This document shows, piece by piece, positions 6,082-8,474 of a stretch of 8,474 nt of DNA. Position 1 is the first letter of the stretch, and each line of letters begins with the position of its first letter. The stretch comes from Sphingobacteriales bacterium. GTDB taxonomy: Bacteria > Bacteroidota > Bacteroidia > Sphingobacteriales > Sphingobacteriaceae. The position numbers and the translations under genes were made by a program. The notes beneath the pieces are model-generated. The model saw only the letters and a program-made list of their open reading frames with translations. It ran no database searches and was not told the origin of the DNA. The stretch is taken from the NCBI GenBank assembly GCA_020058405.1, contig JAGVEE010000028.1:1-8474 (forward strand), in the 5' to 3' direction.

Positions 6082-6095
6082 TCTTTGGTCGTTAG
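6072..6095. repeat. 7-bp tandem repeat TAGTCGT overlapping the aminotransferase stop
   Basis: Units are TAGTCGT (6072-6078), TAGTCTT (6079-6085), TGGTCGT (6086-6092) and a partial TAG. The stop codon TAG (6079-6081) is the start of the second unit, so the last residues of the protein (SSR) come from repeat sequence. Confidence 0.7.
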
Positions 6096-6107
6096 AATAG
6101 GATAGAG

Positions 6108-6182
6108 AGTATTAAGTATTAAGAATTAAGTATTAAGAGTCTGACGAGGTTTCTTAATACTTAATACCTAATACTTAATACC
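6108..6182. repeat. Inverted 7-bp repeat hairpin (AGTATTA units)
   Basis: The left arm 6108-6137 is four heptamers (AGTATTA twice, AGAATTA, AGTATTA). The right arm 6153-6182 is the inverse, CTTAATA-type heptamers, matching 27 of 30 positions. The loop is 15 nt (6138-6152), and the 9-mer GAGTCTGAC spans 6137-6145. It lies between the aminotransferase stop and the E1 leader and could act as a transcription terminator or roadblock, but the long A/T arms and phased units look more like a dispersed repeat element. Confidence 0.85.
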
Positions 6183-6206
6183 AATTCCAATTTCCAGTAT
6201 TTTTAC

Positions 6207-6214
6207 GACCTTTG
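6207..6214 (+). promoter_or_regulatory. Possible -7 element (GACCTTTG) of the E1 gene
   Basis: GACCTTTG matches TAnnTTTG except for the first base. A start about 7 nt downstream would fall at about 6221, exactly where a 46-nt G-free leader begins. No TTTG is seen at the expected -33 distance, so support is partial. Confidence 0.35.
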
Positions 6215-6220
6215 TCGCGC

Positions 6221-6266
6221 AATAACCTATTAACCTAATAACACACTAACAAATAACTCAATAACC
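6221..6266 (+). promoter_or_regulatory. G-free, A/C/T-rich leader of the E1 gene
   Basis: The 46 bases before the ATG contain no G and are built of loose AATAACC-like units, so the mRNA leader cannot form G-C or G-U pairs within itself. No Shine-Dalgarno sequence is present. In Bacteroidota, A-rich unstructured leaders are known to replace the Shine-Dalgarno interaction, so this probably favours strong translation. Confidence 0.5.
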
Positions 6267-8249
6267 ATGGAATTCACCAACTCCCATAACCACTCCAAAG
6301 AAACCCTTCTTACCCTTTACCACCATTTGGTAAAACCTCGCATGATTGAGGAGAAGATGTTGATTTTACTTCGTCAAGGAAAAATTGGTAAATGGTTTTC
6401 GGGGATTGGCCAAGAAGCTATTTCGGTGGGTACGGCTTTGGCCATGCAAACAGATGAATATATTTTGCCTATGCACCGCAACTTAGGCGTATTTACTTCT
6501 CGCGAGGTGCCCTTGGATAGGTTATTGTCACAGTTCCAAGGTAAAGCCACTGGTTTTACAAAAGGTCGCGATCGTTCTTTCCATTTTGGTACGCAAGAGT
6601 ACAACATCGTGGGCATGATTTCGCATTTAGGTCCGCAGTTGTCCTTAGCGGATGGTATTGCCCTAGCCGATACCTTGAGTAAAAAAGAAAAAGCAACCTT
6701 AGTATTTACAGGTGATGGTGCTACCAGTCAAGGCGATTTCCACGAAGCTTTGAACTTGGCTGCTGTATGGAATTTGCCAGTCATTTTTATCATCGAAAAT
6801 AACGGTTACGGTTTATCGACTCCAGTTTCCGAACAATATAAATGCGAACGTTTAGCAGATCGTGGAATTGGTTATGGAATGGAAGCTGTACAAATAGATG
6901 GAAACAATATTTTGGAAGTGTATGATACTATGTTGAAATACACCGAAGACATCAGAAAAAATCCGCGACCAATTTTAATTGAATGCATGACCTTCCGTAT
7001 GCGCGGACACGAAGAAGCATCGGGAACGAAATATGTACCTAAAGAATTATTTGAACTTTGGGGCCAAAAAGATCCAGTAGAAAATTTCGAAAATTATTTA
7101 TTGAAAGAGGGGATCATTGATGAAGAGTATGGAACATCTTATCGATATAAATTAAAAAAAGAAATCGATGCTGCCATTGAAACTGCTTTTGGAGAAGCGG
7201 ATATTGTTCCAAACACAAAAATAGAAATGGACGATATGTATGCTCCTTATACATACAATGAAATAGCACCATCAACACAAAATAAAACAGAAAAAAGATA
7301 TTTAGATGCTATAAGCGATGCGCTCAGACAAGGCATGCAACGCCATGAAAATTTTGTACTCATGGGTCAAGATATTGCAGAGTATGGAGGAGCATTTAAA
7401 ATTACGCAAGGTTTTGTAGAAGAGTTTGGCAAAGCAAGAGTGCGCAATACACCACTTTGCGAGTCTGCAATTGTAGGTGCTGCATTAGGCCTATCTATTA
7501 ATGGTTACAAAGCTATGATGGAAATGCAGTTTGCAGATTTTGTTACCGAAGGCTTCAATCAAATTATAAACAACCTTGCTAAAACACATTACCGTTGGGG
7601 CCAACAAGCCGATGTAATTATTCGCATGCCTACAGGTGCGGGCACAGGTGCGGGTCCTTTCCACTCGCAAAGCAACGAAGCTTGGTTTACTAAAACACCA
7701 GGATTAAAAGTAGTGTATCCAGCATTCCCATCAGATGCGAAAGGATTATTAGCGGCAGCCATTGAAGATCCGAACCCTGTAATTTATTTCGAACATAAAT
7801 TTTTATACAGAGGGATTTCGGAAGAAATTTTCGACGATTATTATACTACCGAAATTGGTAAAGCAAACTTGTTAAGAGTAGGTACGCAAGCAAGTATTAT
7901 TACTTACGGACTTGGAGTACATTGGGCATTGGAATATGCAAATGAACACCCTGAATTATCATTAGATATTATTGATTTACGATCGCTACAACCATGGGAT
8001 AAAGAAGCGGTAGAAAAAAGTGTAAGCAAAACAGGTAGAGCACTTATTTTACACGAAGATACGTTGACCAATGGTTTCGGTGCCGAACTTTCTGCACACA
8101 TTGCCGAGCATTGTTTCCAATACTTAGATGCACCAGTAATACGCTGCGCAAGCTTAGACACTGCCATCCCAATGAGCAAAGCTTTAGAAGATAATTTCTT
8201 GGCAAAAGCACAGCTAGCGGAAAAGCTAGCAACTTTGTTGAATTACTAA
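6267..8249 (+). CDS. Fused E1 alpha/beta 2-oxoacid dehydrogenase (probably branched-chain)
   Basis: The 660-residue protein joins the alpha and beta subunits of thiamine-diphosphate E1, which decarboxylates a 2-oxoacid and passes the acyl group to the lipoyl E2. Alpha (about 12-320) has MHRNLGVF, the ThDP motif GDGATSQGDFHEA (G149-D150-G151) ending at ENNG (N178-N179), and the loop RMRGHEEASG. A linker of roughly 20 residues leads to beta at about KRYLDAISDA (343 onward). Beta has catalytic-type E399 in LCESAIVGAA, the FADF segment and H466 in FHSQS. GDGATS-GDFHEALN-AAVW is closest to branched-chain E1 alpha, so valine, leucine and isoleucine oxoacids are the likely substrates. Pyruvate or another oxoacid cannot be excluded. 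Fused E1 is common in Bacteroidota, whereas most bacteria use two genes. E2 and E3 are not in the window. The stop codon lies beside a 7-bp repeat array. Confidence 0.93.
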   Translation: MEFTNSHNHSKETLLTLYHHLVKPRMIEEKMLILLRQGKIGKWFSGIGQEAISVGTALAMQTDEYILPMHRNLGVFTSREVPLDRLLSQFQGKATGFTKGRDRSFHFGTQEYNIVGMISHLGPQLSLADGIALADTLSKKEKATLVFTGDGATSQGDFHEALNLAAVWNLPVIFIIENNGYGLSTPVSEQYKCERLADRGIGYGMEAVQIDGNNILEVYDTMLKYTEDIRKNPRPILIECMTFRMRGHEEASGTKYVPKELFELWGQKDPVENFENYLLKEGIIDEEYGTSYRYKLKKEIDAAIETAFGEADIVPNTKIEMDDMYAPYTYNEIAPSTQNKTEKRYLDAISDALRQGMQRHENFVLMGQDIAEYGGAFKITQGFVEEFGKARVRNTPLCESAIVGAALGLSINGYKAMMEMQFADFVTEGFNQIINNLAKTHYRWGQQADVIIRMPTGAGTGAGPFHSQSNEAWFTKTPGLKVVYPAFPSDAKGLLAAAIEDPNPVIYFEHKFLYRGISEEIFDDYYTTEIGKANLLRVGTQASIITYGLGVHWALEYANEHPELSLDIIDLRSLQPWDKEAVEKSVSKTGRALILHEDTLTNGFGAELSAHIAEHCFQYLDAPVIRCASLDTAIPMSKALEDNFLAKAQLAEKLATLLNY

Positions 8250-8253
8250 TTAT

Positions 8254-8419
8254 GAATTACGAATTACGAATTACGAATTACGAATTGTCAGACTCGTCGC
8301 TGTATAACAATTATGTCACATTATAAACTATTAGGCATAGCTTTTGTTAGATAAAATTAAAGCACTAAACTAACCCCCAATTCGTAATTCATAATTCGTA
8401 ATTCATACCTCGTAATTCA
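8254..8419. repeat. Inverted arrays of 7-bp repeats (GAATTAC / TAATTCG) with 90-nt spacer
   Basis: The left array has four exact GAATTAC units (8254-8281) plus a partial one ending at 8287. A degenerate version (GAATTACTAATTAT) begins at 8240 inside the E1 gene and includes its stop. The right array has six TAATTCG/TAATTCA-type heptamers (8378-8419). Bases 8258-8287 pair with 8378-8407 at 28 of 30 positions. The loop (8288-8377) is A/T-rich, and GTCAGACTC spans 8287-8295. The right array ends 1 base before the next ATG. I see no convincing promoter in the loop. Confidence 0.88.
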
Positions 8420-8420
8420 A

Positions 8421-8474
8421 ATGAAAGTTCTCTACATATCCCTATCCATCCTCGCCCTACTTGCTATTGTTACC
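8421..8474 (+). CDS. Start of an exported or membrane protein (cut by window end)
   Basis: An ATG at 8421 opens a frame that stays open to the last base, giving 18 codons that begin MKVLYISLSILALLAIV. A single Lys followed by a long hydrophobic run is typical of a signal peptide or first membrane helix. The family cannot be named. The start directly follows the repeat array, so any promoter must lie in or before the repeats, or the gene is read through from the E1 gene. Confidence 0.6.
   Translation, partial: MKVLYISLSILALLAIVT

Noticed and set aside
6374..6616. Minus-strand open frames inside the E1 gene (also 7904-8179 and 8044-8232)
   Set aside because: They are shadow frames of the fused E1 coding sequence, with no family features and no promoter.

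Overview
The window is a low-GC stretch of chromosomal DNA that looks like it comes from a member of the Bacteroidota. Four things point there: Bacteroidota-type gene families (a fused E1 alpha/beta 2-oxoacid dehydrogenase, and an SPFH protein followed by a small Arc-like protein), the absence of Shine-Dalgarno sequences before the starts, A/T-rich unstructured leaders, and one good TTTG-N20-TAnnTTTG-type promoter. The lineage within the phylum cannot be fixed from this sequence. The genes are mostly housekeeping or metabolic. The less ordinary content is in the gaps between them.

Left part (12-3399, plus strand): a tight three-gene run of ribose-5-phosphate isomerase B (rpiB), a secreted M28 zinc peptidase with a PA-type insert, and an iron-sulfur LUD-domain protein of the LutB family. 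The gaps are 2 and 5 nt, so it is probably one transcript. The run ends at a perfect 15-bp inverted repeat centred on base 3400.

Middle part (3401-4500, minus strand): a 53-residue ribbon-helix-helix (Arc-like) protein lies 9 nt downstream of an SPFH/band-7 membrane protein. They form a two-gene operon with a recognisable promoter and an 11-bp-spaced direct repeat near the predicted transcription start. This operon converges on the lutB operon. The shared terminator encodes the last four residues and the stop codon of both convergent genes.

The 506-nt divergent gap (4424-4929) holds five GTGCAAAT-type octamers, three copies of a GC-rich repeat (two direct, one inverted), a 16-bp palindrome inside one copy, and a strong 18-bp hairpin with T tracts on both strands that ends no recognised gene.

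Right part (4930-8474, plus strand): a YbdL-type methionine/aromatic aminotransferase, then the 660-residue fused E1 of a 2-oxoacid dehydrogenase (probably branched-chain), then the first 18 codons of an exported or membrane protein. Transamination of an amino acid gives a 2-oxoacid and E1 decarboxylates 2-oxoacids, so the two may act in related amino-acid catabolism, although they are not tightly linked. The gaps after both genes carry inverted arrays of 7-bp repeats. The two arrays differ in unit sequence but share the 9-mer GTCAGACTC at the loop.

I found no CRISPR array, transposase, tRNA or rRNA. Nothing here is clearly a new multi-gene system. The best candidates for undescribed biology are the SPFH/Arc-like pair with its possible operator, and the families of intergenic hairpin repeats.
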